From: JAIRVZ01 sp031553755
GTDB lineage: Bacteria; Bacteroidota; Bacteroidia; Bacteroidales; Azobacteroidaceae
NCBI GenBank assembly: GCA_031553755.1
Contig: JAVBKZ010000006.1
Span: 1-42,720, forward strand
DNA: 42,720 nucleotides
Direction: 5' to 3'
Position numbers and translations under genes: made by a program. How positions within the stretch are numbered: position 1 is the first letter of the stretch; the number at the start of each line of letters is the position of its first letter. This document shows, piece by piece, positions 7,982-16,052 of the stretch. The notes below the pieces were generated by a model. The model saw only the letters and a list, made by a program, of their open reading frames with translations, did no database searches and was not told where the DNA came from.

Positions 7982-9426
7982 TTAAACACCGGAGGTACAA
8001 ATTTATCCGAAGCGTCAAGGATTTTTCCTACGTTATTTAATTCTAAGAAAGAAGTTCCGCTTCCTTCTCCAAAACTTCCGCTTAAATAAGCGACCATATC
8101 GCTTCTGCCTATCATATTTTCCCTGATAAGCTGTTTTAATCCGTTTAAGAAATATTCTTTCGTATTGTTTTTTTCTTGTTGATAAACGGCCCATACACCA
8201 TAAGAAAGGGCTAATTCACGCGTTGTTCTTTCTTTGTAGCAAATCGCGTAAACAGTGGCTTTCCCTCTGAAAGCAGCTAAATAACGCGCAGTTCTCCCTG
8301 TGTAACTGTCTGTTATTATCGCTTTTACGTGAAGTTTGGTGGATGTTTTCACAGCTTGTTTGGCAAGGAATGAAGTGACATCCAAGTCATCGTTAGGCAT
8401 CGGAACCCGAATATCGTTTTCCGACAATTTGGTTTTTTCGGCTTCACGGGCGACACGTGTCATTGTCCTTACGGCCTCGACCGGATATTTTCCATAAGCG
8501 GTTTCTCCGCTCAACATCAACGCGTCTGTGCGGTAATAGATGGCGTTTGCGATATCTGTTACTTCCGCGCGTGTCGGACGAGGATTATTAATCATTGAAT
8601 GTAACATTTGAGTCGCTACAATAACCGGTTTTTTAACCGCGATACATTTGCGAATCAAAACGCGTTGCAATCCGGGTATTTTTTCTTGTGGAATTTCAAT
8701 TCCCAAATCTCCTCTGGCAATCATGATTCCATAAGCGACTTCGAGAATTTCATCAATGTTATCCACCCCTTCCTGGTTTTCGATTTTAGCGATAATCTTT
8801 ATCGGACTATTGTGTTCATCCAAAATTTTTTGAATATCTAATACGTCTTGTTTTGATCTGACAAATGAATGGGCGATAAAATCTATTTCAGATTTGATCG
8901 CGTATTTGATATTGACAATATCTTTTTCTGTCAATGAAGGCAAACTGATTCTTACTCCCGGTACATTGACGCTTTTGCGACTTCCCACAGTCGCGTCGTT
9001 TAAAGCTTCGCAAATGAGATAATTATCATGCTTTTCGATAACTTTAAGTTCGGCTTCTCCATCATCAATCAAAATATTTCCTCCGATATTCAAGTCTTTG
9101 GCAAATCTGGGATAGTTGAGATATATACATTCTTCCGAGCTAATGCCGTCCGGATCTCCTTGCATTTTTATTTTCATTCCGGTTTTCAGTTCAATAGGAT
9201 TTTCACATATTGTTGTTCTGATTTCCGGGCCTTTGGTGTCCATTAATATCCCAATCCGGTTTGAAACGGCTCTTGTATTTGAAATAATTTTGTTGAATCC
9301 TTCTTCATTCAAGTGCGCCGAATTCATCCGGACAACATTCATCCCTTCTTCAAATAATGATTTAATAAAATCTACATCACAACGTTTATCCGAAATGGTC
9401 GCTACTATTTTTGTTTGCTTTAACAT
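7978..9426 (-). CDS. pyk: Pyruvate kinase
   Basis: Catalyses phosphoenolpyruvate + ADP to pyruvate + ATP, the last step of glycolysis. The 482-residue product shows the family's conserved blocks: VVRMNSAH near residue 33, MDTKGPEIRT, the active-site strand IIAKIENQEGVDNIDEI, MIARGDLGIEIP, the substrate loop VIVATQMLHSM and AEVTDIANAIYYRTDALMLSGETAYGKYP. The C-terminal allosteric domain is present. The length is normal for bacterial enzymes. It follows aroQ by 97 nt across a spacer that carries the ACTTGTCA repeats, and it overlaps the methyltransferase start by 4 nt. Confidence 0.97.
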   Translation of the reverse strand: MLKQTKIVATISDKRCDVDFIKSLFEEGMNVVRMNSAHLNEEGFNKIISNTRAVSNRIGILMDTKGPEIRTTICENPIELKTGMKIKMQGDPDGISSEECIYLNYPRFAKDLNIGGNILIDDGEAELKVIEKHDNYLICEALNDATVGSRKSVNVPGVRISLPSLTEKDIVNIKYAIKSEIDFIAHSFVRSKQDVLDIQKILDEHNSPIKIIAKIENQEGVDNIDEILEVAYGIMIARGDLGIEIPQEKIPGLQRVLIRKCIAVKKPVIVATQMLHSMINNPRPTRAEVTDIANAIYYRTDALMLSGETAYGKYPVEAVRTMTRVAREAEKTKLSENDIRVPMPNDDLDVTSFLAKQAVKTSTKLHVKAIITDSYTGRTARYLAAFRGKATVYAICYKERTTRELALSYGVWAVYQQEKNNTKEYFLNGLKQLIRENMIGRSDMVAYLSGSFGEGSGTSFLELNNVGKILDASDKFVPPVFK

Positions 9427-9510
9427 ATTTATCTGATTATTTTTTATTTATAAGCGTTTTTAATTTATAACTTCCTCTTCCACAAGGGAAAAGTTGCCCG
9501 CTAACATGTA

Positions 9511-9545
9511 ACTTGTTAACTCGTCAACTTGTCAACTTGTCAACT
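9511..9545 (-). repeat. 8-nt tandem repeat overrunning the end of aroQ
   Basis: Four units of the form ACTYGTYA (plus strand, two of them exact ACTTGTCA) plus a partial unit run through 9511-9545. The aroQ stop codon (9524-9526) and its last six codons lie inside the array, so the repeat supplies the enzyme's final residues VDKLTS. The same unit forms the right arm of the proC-regulator spacer at 23214-23240. Confidence 0.75.
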
Positions 9546-9955
9546 ACCAATACTTCCACAGCTAACCGGTAAGAATCCATCCCAAATCCGGCAATAACGC
9601 CTTTACACGCGGGAGCAATCATCGATTTATGACGAAAAGTTTCTCTCGAATGTACATTAGAAATATGTACTTCAATCACAGGAACTGTAATGGATTTAAT
9701 AGCATCATGAAGAGCGATAGAGGTGTGTGTATACGCTCCCGCGTTCAATATTATCAGATCAAAATCAAATCCTGTTTCCTGAATTTTATTGATGAGTTCT
9801 CCTTCTATATTGCTTTGAAAATATTCTAAAGTGATTAATGGATATTTTTTTCTTAAAAACGATAAATACGAATCAAACGTCATATTCCCGTAGACATCGG
9901 GTTCTCTCTTTCCCAATAAATTAAGATTGGGTCCATTAATAATTTGAATTTTCAT
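9524..9955 (-). CDS. aroQ: Type II 3-dehydroquinate dehydratase
   Basis: Converts 3-dehydroquinate to 3-dehydroshikimate in aromatic amino acid synthesis. I start at the ATG at 9955 (143 residues), giving MKIQIINGPNLNLLGKREP, the canonical N-terminus; the frame is open ten codons further, which has no counterpart in the family. Key segments are LNLLGKREPDVYG with the catalytic Tyr/Arg region, IILNAGAYTHTSIALHDA and VIEVHISNVHSRETFRHKS. The last six residues come from an intergenic repeat unit and are unlikely to matter. The gene is first in a minus-strand run with pyk and has its own promoter overlapping that of the divergent xerD. Confidence 0.95.
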   Translation of the reverse strand: MKIQIINGPNLNLLGKREPDVYGNMTFDSYLSFLRKKYPLITLEYFQSNIEGELINKIQETGFDFDLIILNAGAYTHTSIALHDAIKSITVPVIEVHISNVHSRETFRHKSMIAPACKGVIAGFGMDSYRLAVEVLVVDKLTS

Positions 9956-9970
9956 TTGAGTAATTTTTAT

Positions 9971-9978
9971 TACTTTTG
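9971..9978 (+). promoter_or_regulatory. Probable -7 box for xerD
   Basis: TACTTTTG matches TAnnTTTG, and transcription would start near 9985, 45 nt before the xerD ATG. No TTG lies at the ideal distance: the nearest give spacers of 12 and 24. The minus-strand aroQ -7 box lies to its right, so the two promoters cross. Confidence 0.4.
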
Positions 9979-9998
9979 CTGTCATCCATACAAGAATG

Positions 9999-10029
9999 CA
10001 AAAGTAGTCAATATTCGTTTATATAACAA
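9999..10029 (-). promoter_or_regulatory. Bacteroidota promoter for aroQ
   Basis: On the minus strand TTG (10027-10029), a spacer of exactly 20 nt and TACTTTTG (9999-10006) fit the phylum consensus. The -33 element touches the xerD start codon, and the expected transcription start is near 9991. Confidence 0.7.
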
Positions 10030-10938
10030 ATGAAGGCAGATGTCAAATCGGATTTAACAAGTGCTTACGAAATTTATTTAAAGTTAGAAAAATCTTTATC
10101 TAAGAATTCCGTAGACGCTTATATGAGTGATTTGGAAAAATTATTGATTTTTCTCAAAGATGAAGGAAAAAGGCCTCAGGATATTACATTAAACGATTTG
10201 CAGCAATTTATAGCTCAACTTTATGACGTGGGAATAAATGCCCGTTCGGTAGCTCGCATTATCTCCGGAATTAAATCTTTTTACAATTTTCTTTTTCTCG
10301 ATGATTACATCCAAAAAGATCCTACCGAATTATTAGATTCTCCTAAAATCGGTTTTAAATTACCGGAAGTGTTGAGTGTAAACGAAATCAATACAATAAT
10401 TTCTACAATAGATTTATCCCAACCCGAAGGACAACGCAACAAAGCTATTTTCGAAACATTATACAGTTGTGGCTTGCGTGTTTCGGAACTTATATCACTG
10501 CGTTTTTCGGATTTATATTTGGATGAAGGTTTTATTCGCGTAATCGGAAAAGGGAGTAAACAACGGTTAGTGCCGATTTCTCCGGTTGCCATCAAAGAGA
10601 TTAAATTGTATCTGATTGACAGGAATCAGATAAAAGTAAAAAAGGATTATGAAGATATTTTATTTTTGAATAAAAGGGGAACTTCTTTATCGCGGGTAAT
10701 GATTTTTTATATCATCAAACAACATACCGAACTTGCGGGGATAAAAAAAACGGTAAGCCCGCATACTTTCAGACATTCTTTCGCTACGCACTTGCTTGAA
10801 GGAGGCGCTAATCTGCGCGCGATACAGCAAATGCTTGGTCATGAAAAAATTACAACAACAGAAATATACACCCATATGGACAGGGATTTTCTGAGAAGTG
10901 AAATATTATCGCATCATCCGAGAAATAAAGTCAAATAA
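10030..10938 (+). CDS. xerD: Tyrosine recombinase XerD
   Basis: This site-specific recombinase resolves chromosome dimers at dif together with XerC. The 302-residue protein has an N-terminal SAM-like core-binding domain (residues 1-95) and a catalytic domain with R150 (SCGLRVSEL), the KGSKQR beta-hairpin lysine, H245 and R248 (HTFRHSFATHLLEGG), H271 (LGHEKITTTEIYTH) and the nucleophile Y280. All catalytic residues are intact. Divergent placement next to aroQ and the length support the chromosomal enzyme rather than a phage or island integrase, although tmRNA, a favourite integrase target, lies 1.5 kb away. Confidence 0.92.
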   Translation: MKADVKSDLTSAYEIYLKLEKSLSKNSVDAYMSDLEKLLIFLKDEGKRPQDITLNDLQQFIAQLYDVGINARSVARIISGIKSFYNFLFLDDYIQKDPTELLDSPKIGFKLPEVLSVNEINTIISTIDLSQPEGQRNKAIFETLYSCGLRVSELISLRFSDLYLDEGFIRVIGKGSKQRLVPISPVAIKEIKLYLIDRNQIKVKKDYEDILFLNKRGTSLSRVMIFYIIKQHTELAGIKKTVSPHTFRHSFATHLLEGGANLRAIQQMLGHEKITTTEIYTHMDRDFLRSEILSHHPRNKVK

Positions 10939-10957
10939 TAAAACTCATAAATATTAT

Positions 10958-12343
10958 ATGGAAAATATAACCCTTTTTCTTTCAGATAAACAATTGCTCG
11001 CGTCCGGTCAATCCGATTTTTTTTATAAAATAATGGAAAATAATTCCATCTCCGGAATTATGCCTGTTGTCGCGATAAAAGAAATTGCTTTCGCGTCGAA
11101 AACGGAATATACTTTTATTTATACCGGCAAATCAGAATTGCGTTTTGGCGCGTTCGCTTTAAAAAGACTCTTACAAGTGACAGAAGATAGTTGCGCCGGA
11201 TTATTATATTCGGATTATTATGAAATAAAAAATGGTTCCAGACTAAATCATCCGGTAGCTGATTATCAACAAGGAAGTTTGCGCGATGATTTTGATTTCG
11301 GATATATATATGTTTTTAGAACTCAGATATTGAGGGAAATAGTACAAACGATGAATCGTGATTATTTTTTTTCCGGATTGTATGATTTGAGATTGAAAAT
11401 ATCACAAAAATATCCGATTGTACATCTTAATGAATATATTTATACAATCTTTGAAACCAAAACCGTTTCATCGGAAGAAAAGCAATTCGCTTATGTCGAC
11501 CCGAAAAACAGGGACGTTCAAATTGAGATGGAAATTGCCTGTACAGAACATCTAAAAATGATTGGCGCGTATTTAGAACCTGAATTTAAATCGGTGAAGT
11601 TTGAAGAACAGGTTTTCGAATTTGAAGCCTCTGTTGTTATTCCTGTCCGTAACCGTGTGAAAACTATAGAAGACGCGATTAATTCGGTATTGAAACAAGA
11701 AACAAAATTTCCATATAACCTCATTATAGTGGATAATCATTCTAACGATGGAACTTCGGATATAATTAAAAAATATTCGACCGATAGGAGAGTGGTTCAT
11801 ATAATTCCTTCCGCGACCGATTTGAATATCGGAGGTTGTTGGAATACAGCGATACATCACGCTCAATGTGGAAAATTCGCGATTCAGTTAGATAGCGACG
11901 ATTTATATTCTTCATCGCATGTTTTACAAACGATTGTAGATGAATTCTACAAACAACAATGCCCGATGATTGTGGGAACTTATAAAATGGTCGATTTTAA
12001 ATTAGAAACCATTCCTCCCGGCATTATCGACCATAGGGAATGGACTCCGGAAAACGGTAGGAATAATGCTTTGAGAATAAATGGTTTAGGTGCACCACGT
12101 GCCTTCTATGTGCCATTATTGCGAAAATTAAATCTACCCGATACGAGTTATGGTGAAGATTACGCGATTGGTTTAAGGATTTCGAGAGAATATCAAATCG
12201 GAAGAATTTATGATGTATTGTATTTATGCCGCCGTTGGGATGGAAATTCAGACGCGTCGGCCGGAATTGAAAAAATGAACGCTTTCAACACCTATAAAGA
12301 TAGGCTTCGGACATGGGAAATCGAAGCTAGAAAAAAAATATGA
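10958..12343 (+). CDS. Two-domain family 2 glycosyltransferase
   Basis: I start at the ATG at 10958 (461 residues); the longer frame overlaps xerD. The second half, from about residue 222, is a clear GT-A family 2 domain: ASVVIPVRNRVKTIEDAI, LIIVDNHSNDGTSDII, the DxD-type LDSDD near 311, and GEDYAIGLRISR. The first ~220 residues resemble a decayed GT-A domain (LLYSDYYEIKNG echoes the family's YSDY motif, FGYIYVFRTQIL). The sugar and acceptor are unknown; no signal or membrane helices are visible, so it acts in the cytoplasm. It follows xerD by 19 nt and is probably co-transcribed with it. It is not inside a polysaccharide cluster. Confidence 0.75.
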   Translation: MENITLFLSDKQLLASGQSDFFYKIMENNSISGIMPVVAIKEIAFASKTEYTFIYTGKSELRFGAFALKRLLQVTEDSCAGLLYSDYYEIKNGSRLNHPVADYQQGSLRDDFDFGYIYVFRTQILREIVQTMNRDYFFSGLYDLRLKISQKYPIVHLNEYIYTIFETKTVSSEEKQFAYVDPKNRDVQIEMEIACTEHLKMIGAYLEPEFKSVKFEEQVFEFEASVVIPVRNRVKTIEDAINSVLKQETKFPYNLIIVDNHSNDGTSDIIKKYSTDRRVVHIIPSATDLNIGGCWNTAIHHAQCGKFAIQLDSDDLYSSSHVLQTIVDEFYKQQCPMIVGTYKMVDFKLETIPPGIIDHREWTPENGRNNALRINGLGAPRAFYVPLLRKLNLPDTSYGEDYAIGLRISREYQIGRIYDVLYLCRRWDGNSDASAGIEKMNAFNTYKDRLRTWEIEARKKI

Positions 12344-12392
12344 CAAATTAAATTTCATCAATCATCTAAAAATGATTATCTTCGCACGGTTT

Positions 12393-12424
12393 TTGTAGTA
12401 ATATACAATAATAAAATATCTGCA
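12393..12424 (+). promoter_or_regulatory. Promoter of ssrA
   Basis: TTG (12393-12395), a 21-nt spacer and TATCTGCA (12417-12424), a two-mismatch version of TAnnTTTG. It would start transcription within a few bases of the mature tmRNA 5' end. Confidence 0.4.
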
Positions 12425-12430
12425 TGAAAC

Positions 12431-12826
12431 GGGGTTGACCGGTTTTGACAGCGGGTAGAAGTGGTTTGTAAGCATGCAGTGCGTCGTTGGCCGGCACTAT
12501 AATCTCGGATGACAAATTTTAACTGGCGAAAATAATTACGCTCTCGCTGCTTAATCGAAGTATAGTAGATTCAAAGCTTTATCCTTACACCAGGTGTTTG
12601 GACGAGATATCACCCGGAAGCTCTGGCTTCGAAGCAATCCGAAACGGTGGTACAGCAATATCGGAGATAGTTTGAAGTAAGTCCCGGACTTCAAATAAAA
12701 TTAAGGGAATAAGCTTAGCGTTGGTGGCTTCGGTCTTGCGTTAGGACGAAAATCAAGGCGAAGATAAGCATGTAGAAAGCAAATTAATTCCTCGTTTGGA
12801 CGAGGGTTCGAATCCCTCCAACTCCA
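12431..12826 (+). ncRNA. ssrA: Transfer-messenger RNA (tmRNA)
   Basis: tmRNA rescues stalled ribosomes and tags the unfinished protein for degradation, by ClpXP among others; clpX and clpP are also in this window. The 5' end GGGGTTG pairs with CAACTCC near the 3' end to form the alanine-tRNA-like acceptor. The T arm GAGGG-TTCGAAT-CCCTC is intact. The tag reading frame at 12525-12554 reads GENNYALAA and stop, where the first alanine comes from the charged tRNA; GENNYALAA-type tags are typical of Bacteroidales. CCA is not encoded (ACA follows the acceptor). SmpB, the partner protein, is not in the window. Confidence 0.95.
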
Positions 12827-12839
12827 CAGTAAGAAAGAT

Positions 12840-13184
12840 TTTCGCTGAAAATCAATGACTTAAAAAACTCAAGTGTTCGGTCGGGATGATCTTGTTGACT
12901 TCCACTGGGTTTGTCCGATTTTTCCCTCAATCTCAGTGTCCGGCGGAGTTGTTAAGAAGGCAGGTCTTCCTTACTTGGCGGGATACTGCTATTGTGACTG
13001 TCTTTATGGGGTTTTTCATAAAGTGCAAGACGGATCCCGCAACCGCTTTTTCCAGTTCCTTTTGATGAAACTGGAAACGGAGATGGGAATTTTCCTTCTC
13101 CAAGACCTGAGCTTTATGATCAAGTCTCGAAAGCCGTTCATTGAGAACCGCGATTACTTTTTTTATGTCGGTTATTGTTTCCAA
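12840..13184 (-). pseudogene. Decayed IS66-type transposase, N-terminal fragment
   Basis: Read on the minus strand from 13184, METITDIKKVIAVLNERLSRL and LEKENSHLRFQFHQKE form the coiled-coil N-terminus of IS66-type transposases. About 60 codons in, the frame shifts: another frame carries KDSHNSSIPPSKEDLPS, then a stop, then QLRRTLRLREKSDKPSG, recognisable as the family's KDSHNSSKPPS-x-SLRKPSGKKPGGQ block. The sequence fades out about 13 nt from the tmRNA 3' end. At least one frameshift and one stop are present and the catalytic domain is absent. The fragment at the left edge of the window may come from a related element. Confidence 0.7.
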
Positions 13185-13440
13185 ATCATTATTGAATCAT
13201 AAAATCTAAATACACTTATTCCTAATAACGAAAGAAATGAAATTTAGTATTTAAAGACTTCTTTTTTTTAACTACAATCAAAATTCAGGAAAACTCACCC
13301 TATTTTATAGGGGTTATTACTAAAAAAAAGAATGAGTAGTTACTTTGGAAAATATTTTAACCCGCTTTGCAGCTATCCTCCAGTTATTAAATTAAACCTA
13401 AAAAAAAAATCGATAACAAAAATATGTTAAGCGATTATAA
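13185..13440. other. AT-rich gap with no gene seen
   Basis: Between the IS66-type fragment and the aminotransferase terminator I see no open frame with coding character and no RNA fold. ACCCTA-TTTTA-TAGGGGT near 13298-13315 is a short inverted repeat without a T-run. No promoter of the phylum consensus was found. Confidence 0.4.
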
Positions 13441-13480
13441 AAAAAACGTCATCGTTTTTTTATTTTCAATGACGTTTTTA
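13440..13480 (-). terminator. Terminator of the aminotransferase gene
   Basis: AAAAACGTCAT (13442-13452) and ATGACGTTTTT (13469-13479) form an 11-bp stem. On the minus strand it is followed by a run of eight T, which suits termination of the gene ending at 13509. Confidence 0.75.
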
Positions 13481-13508
13481 ATTATTTTTGAATTTATTTA
13501 TTCTGATA

Positions 13509-14702
13509 TTATGCTAATTTCGCTAATGTTTCTTTTACGCGTTTCATTGCTTCAACCAAGTTCTCGTCTGAAGTAGCATAAGAAAAACGAATGCAGTTAG
13601 GTGCGCCGAATGCCATTCCTCCAACGCAAGCCACATGTCCTTCTTCGAGTAAAAACATGGCTAAATCGGCTGAATTTTCAATTTTTTTTCCATTAAAATA
13701 TTTGCCGATGTACGCGCTGCAATCCGGAAATAAGTAAAATGCTCCTTGAGGATTATTTACTTTTAATCCGGGAATTTCTTTCGCTAATTGTACCATCAGG
13801 TTTTTACGGCGTTCGAAAGCGATGCGCATTGTTTCAATACATGATTGATCGCCTGTGTATGCTGCTTCCGCCGCTTTTTGAGCTACCGAATTGGGACCTG
13901 AAGTGTATTGTCCTTGCAATTTGTTGCAGGCAGAAGCAATCCATTGAGGCGCCGCGATCCATCCGATTCTCCATCCGGTCATGGCGTATCCTTTTGAAAC
14001 CCCATTGATGATAACTACGCGGTCGCGGACATTGTCGAATTGGGCGATACTCTCATGTTTACCGATATAATTGATATGTTCGTAAATTTCATCAGCTAAA
14101 ATGATGATATTTGGGTATTTAGCTAATACATCAGCTAAACCTTTTAGTTCTTCTTTTGAATATACGCTTCCTGTCGGATTAGAAGGAGAACAAAGAATAA
14201 CTGCTTTTGTTTTGGGAGTGATCGCGGTTTCTAATTGAGCGGGAGTAATTTTGAAATCCTGCTCGATTCCGGCAGTAACGATAACGTTTACCCCTTCTGC
14301 TAATTTCACCATTTCTACATAGCTGACCCAATATGGAGCGGGTATGATTACTTCATCTCCCGGTCCGATAACCGAAATTAGAACATTACAAACAGATTGC
14401 TTAGCACCGTTTGAGCAAACGATTTGTTCAGGTTTGTATTCTAAATTATTTTCTTTTTTTAATTTAGCGACAATTGCGTTACGCAAAGCCGGATACCCGG
14501 GTACCGGAGAATAAAATGAAAAATTATCTCCAATCGCTTTTTTTGCAGCTTCTTTGATGTGGTCGGGAGTAAAAAAATCAGGTTCTCCCACACTGAGATT
14601 GATAACATCGAAGCCTTGCGCCTTCAGTTCATTGCTTTTTTGCGACATGGCCAATGTTTCGGAAGGAGATAAGCTTGCTAAACGTGATGAAACTTTTGAC
14701 AT
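13509..14702 (-). CDS. PLP-dependent aspartate/aromatic aminotransferase (class I, subgroup Ib)
   Basis: The 397-residue enzyme transfers the amino group of aspartate (or an aromatic amino acid) to 2-oxoglutarate, with pyridoxal phosphate on K237 in NGVSKGYAMTGWRIGW. Other cofactor contacts are visible: ICSNGAKQSV, VILCSPSNPTGSVYS and ILADEIYEHI; the substrate arginine lies in NCIRFSYATSDENL. MSKVSSRLASLSPSETLAM is the usual N-terminus, so I start at 14702 rather than at 14762. A -7 box (14742-14749) lies just upstream within the end of ribBA, so it can be expressed separately. The strong hairpin at 13440 ends the transcript. Substrate preference is not visible in the sequence. Confidence 0.9.
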   Translation of the reverse strand: MSKVSSRLASLSPSETLAMSQKSNELKAQGFDVINLSVGEPDFFTPDHIKEAAKKAIGDNFSFYSPVPGYPALRNAIVAKLKKENNLEYKPEQIVCSNGAKQSVCNVLISVIGPGDEVIIPAPYWVSYVEMVKLAEGVNVIVTAGIEQDFKITPAQLETAITPKTKAVILCSPSNPTGSVYSKEELKGLADVLAKYPNIIILADEIYEHINYIGKHESIAQFDNVRDRVVIINGVSKGYAMTGWRIGWIAAPQWIASACNKLQGQYTSGPNSVAQKAAEAAYTGDQSCIETMRIAFERRKNLMVQLAKEIPGLKVNNPQGAFYLFPDCSAYIGKYFNGKKIENSADLAMFLLEEGHVACVGGMAFGAPNCIRFSYATSDENLVEAMKRVKETLAKLA

Positions 14703-14741
14703 ATTAATTTCAATTTGATAGTTAATAATATATTTTGCTTG

Positions 14742-14749
14742 CAAAAGTA
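14742..14749 (-). promoter_or_regulatory. -7 box upstream of the aminotransferase
   Basis: TACTTTTG on the minus strand, 39 nt before the ATG. The nearest TTG (14774-14776, inside ribBA) is 24 nt away, longer than ideal. Confidence 0.4.
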
Positions 14750-14758
14750 ATGAAAAAA

Positions 14759-15967
14759 TCAACTCTTTTTTAACAAATGTCCCATTTTTTCTTTTTTTGT
14801 TTTCATATAGAACTTATTGTGAGGATTTGGTTCGATTTCTAATGCGATATTTTCTGTAATTTTTAATCCGTATCCTTCTAAAGCGATTCTTTTTACCGGA
14901 TTGTTAGTTATTAGACGTATATTTTTTACCCCGATAGCCCGAAGTATCTGAGCGCCTACACCATAGTCACGTTCATCGGCTTTATGTCCTAAATGTAAAT
15001 TGGCATCAACGGTATCGTATCCTTCTTCTTGTAGCTTGTAAGCTTTTATTTTATCCATCAATCCGATTCCACGTCCTTCCTGATTAAGATAAACAATTGC
15101 CCCTTTTCCGGATTTTTCAATCATTTCCATCGATTTATGCAACTGTTCACCACATTCGCAACGAAGAGAACCGAATATATCGCCAGTAGCACAGGAAGAA
15201 TGCATTCTCACCAATATTGGTTCATCTTCATTCCATTCGCCTTTGGTTAAAGCGACATGTTCCAATCCGTTTGATTTTTGCAGGAATGGAGTAAGTTGGA
15301 AATGTCCGTATTGAGTAGGCATATCTACGGTCACGCCTTTTTCTACAAGCGATTCGGTTTGGCATCTGTAGGAAATTAAATCTTTAATTGAAACTATTTT
15401 TATTCCGAATCTTTCTGAAACTTTCATCAAATCCGGGAGCCTGGCCATTGTTCCATCCTCATTGATAATTTCGATCAAAGCCCCCGCGGGATACAGGCCT
15501 GCCAACCGGGCAAAATCAATGGTGGCTTCTGTATGTCCGGCTCTTCTTAAAACACCTCTTGAGCGTGCTCTCAACGGACTAACATGTCCCGGTCGTGCTA
15601 AATCGGTTATTTGAGTTTCCGGATTAGCCAGAGCCTTGATTGTTTCCGCTCTGTCGTACATCGAAACTCCTGTCGTGCATCCTCCTCCAATTTTATCCAC
15701 CGTAATGGTAAAAGGGGTTTCGTATATTGATGTGTTTTTAGGCGCTTGCATTTCGAGTTCTAATTCTTCGCAACGTTCTTCCGTAATCGGAGCGCAAAGT
15801 AAACCCCTTCCGTAAGTCATCATGAAATTCACTTTTTCAGGAGTTATTTTTTCCGCGGCAATAATAAAATCTCCCTCGTTTTCACGGTCTTCATCATCTA
15901 CAACTATCAGGAATTTCCCTTCCCTGAAATCATCAATCGCTTCTTTTATAGTGTTTAATTTATACAT
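14759..15967 (-). CDS. ribBA: Bifunctional DHBP synthase / GTP cyclohydrolase II
   Basis: Supplies both precursors of riboflavin: 3,4-dihydroxy-2-butanone 4-phosphate from ribulose 5-phosphate, and the diaminopyrimidine from GTP. The N-terminal half (1-200) has the DHBP motif VVDDEDRENEGDF, GRGLLCAPI and RSRGVLRRAGHTEATIDFARLAGL. The C-terminal half has the zinc cysteines of GTP cyclohydrolase II in SSCATGDIFGSLRCECGEQL, then NQEGRGIGL and RDYGVGAQIL. I use the ATG at 15967 (MYKLNTIKEAI, 402 residues). Both domains look active. No FMN riboswitch is visible upstream; the gene follows the LptF/G permease by 59 nt. Confidence 0.95.
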   Translation of the reverse strand: MYKLNTIKEAIDDFREGKFLIVVDDEDRENEGDFIIAAEKITPEKVNFMMTYGRGLLCAPITEERCEELELEMQAPKNTSIYETPFTITVDKIGGGCTTGVSMYDRAETIKALANPETQITDLARPGHVSPLRARSRGVLRRAGHTEATIDFARLAGLYPAGALIEIINEDGTMARLPDLMKVSERFGIKIVSIKDLISYRCQTESLVEKGVTVDMPTQYGHFQLTPFLQKSNGLEHVALTKGEWNEDEPILVRMHSSCATGDIFGSLRCECGEQLHKSMEMIEKSGKGAIVYLNQEGRGIGLMDKIKAYKLQEEGYDTVDANLHLGHKADERDYGVGAQILRAIGVKNIRLITNNPVKRIALEGYGLKITENIALEIEPNPHNKFYMKTKKEKMGHLLKKS

Positions 15968-15974
15968 GTTTTCA

Positions 15975-16052
15975 ATTAGCAAATTAGTATAATTCTGAAA
16001 TTATGAATTGGACATTATTATATTTACTAATTAACATTTTTGCTAATTAGTA
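15975..16052 (-). repeat. CTAATTAG-type pseudo-palindrome between the permease and ribBA
   Basis: TACTAATTA (16025-16033) is the exact reverse complement of TAATTAGTA (16044-16052), and a third related piece (TTAGCAAATTAGTAT) lies at 15977-15991. The arms cover the last codons and stop of the permease gene, so its C-terminal residues ILISKNVN are encoded by the repeat. Confidence 0.5.

Noticed and set aside
9511..9545. Tandem repeats here and at 23214-23240, 23851-23890 and 41683-41717 as CRISPR arrays
   Set aside because: Units are 7-10 nt with no spacers between them, and no cas genes are present.
10030..10938. XerD-type gene as an island integrase acting at tmRNA
   Set aside because: Length, motif spacing and lack of neighbouring island genes fit the chromosomal dimer-resolution enzyme; the only mobile trace near tmRNA is IS66-type.
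10898..10957. Longer start of the glycosyltransferase overlapping xerD
   Set aside because: The 20 extra residues are a frame-shifted reading of the xerD end; the ATG at 10958 fits better.
12873..13202. Plus-strand 109-residue frame
   Set aside because: It is the antisense shadow of the IS66-type fragment, whose minus-strand translation has recognisable transposase motifs.
14759..16026. FMN riboswitch ahead of ribBA
   Set aside because: The gap to the permease is 59 nt of AT-rich repeat sequence, too short and lacking the conserved FMN element.
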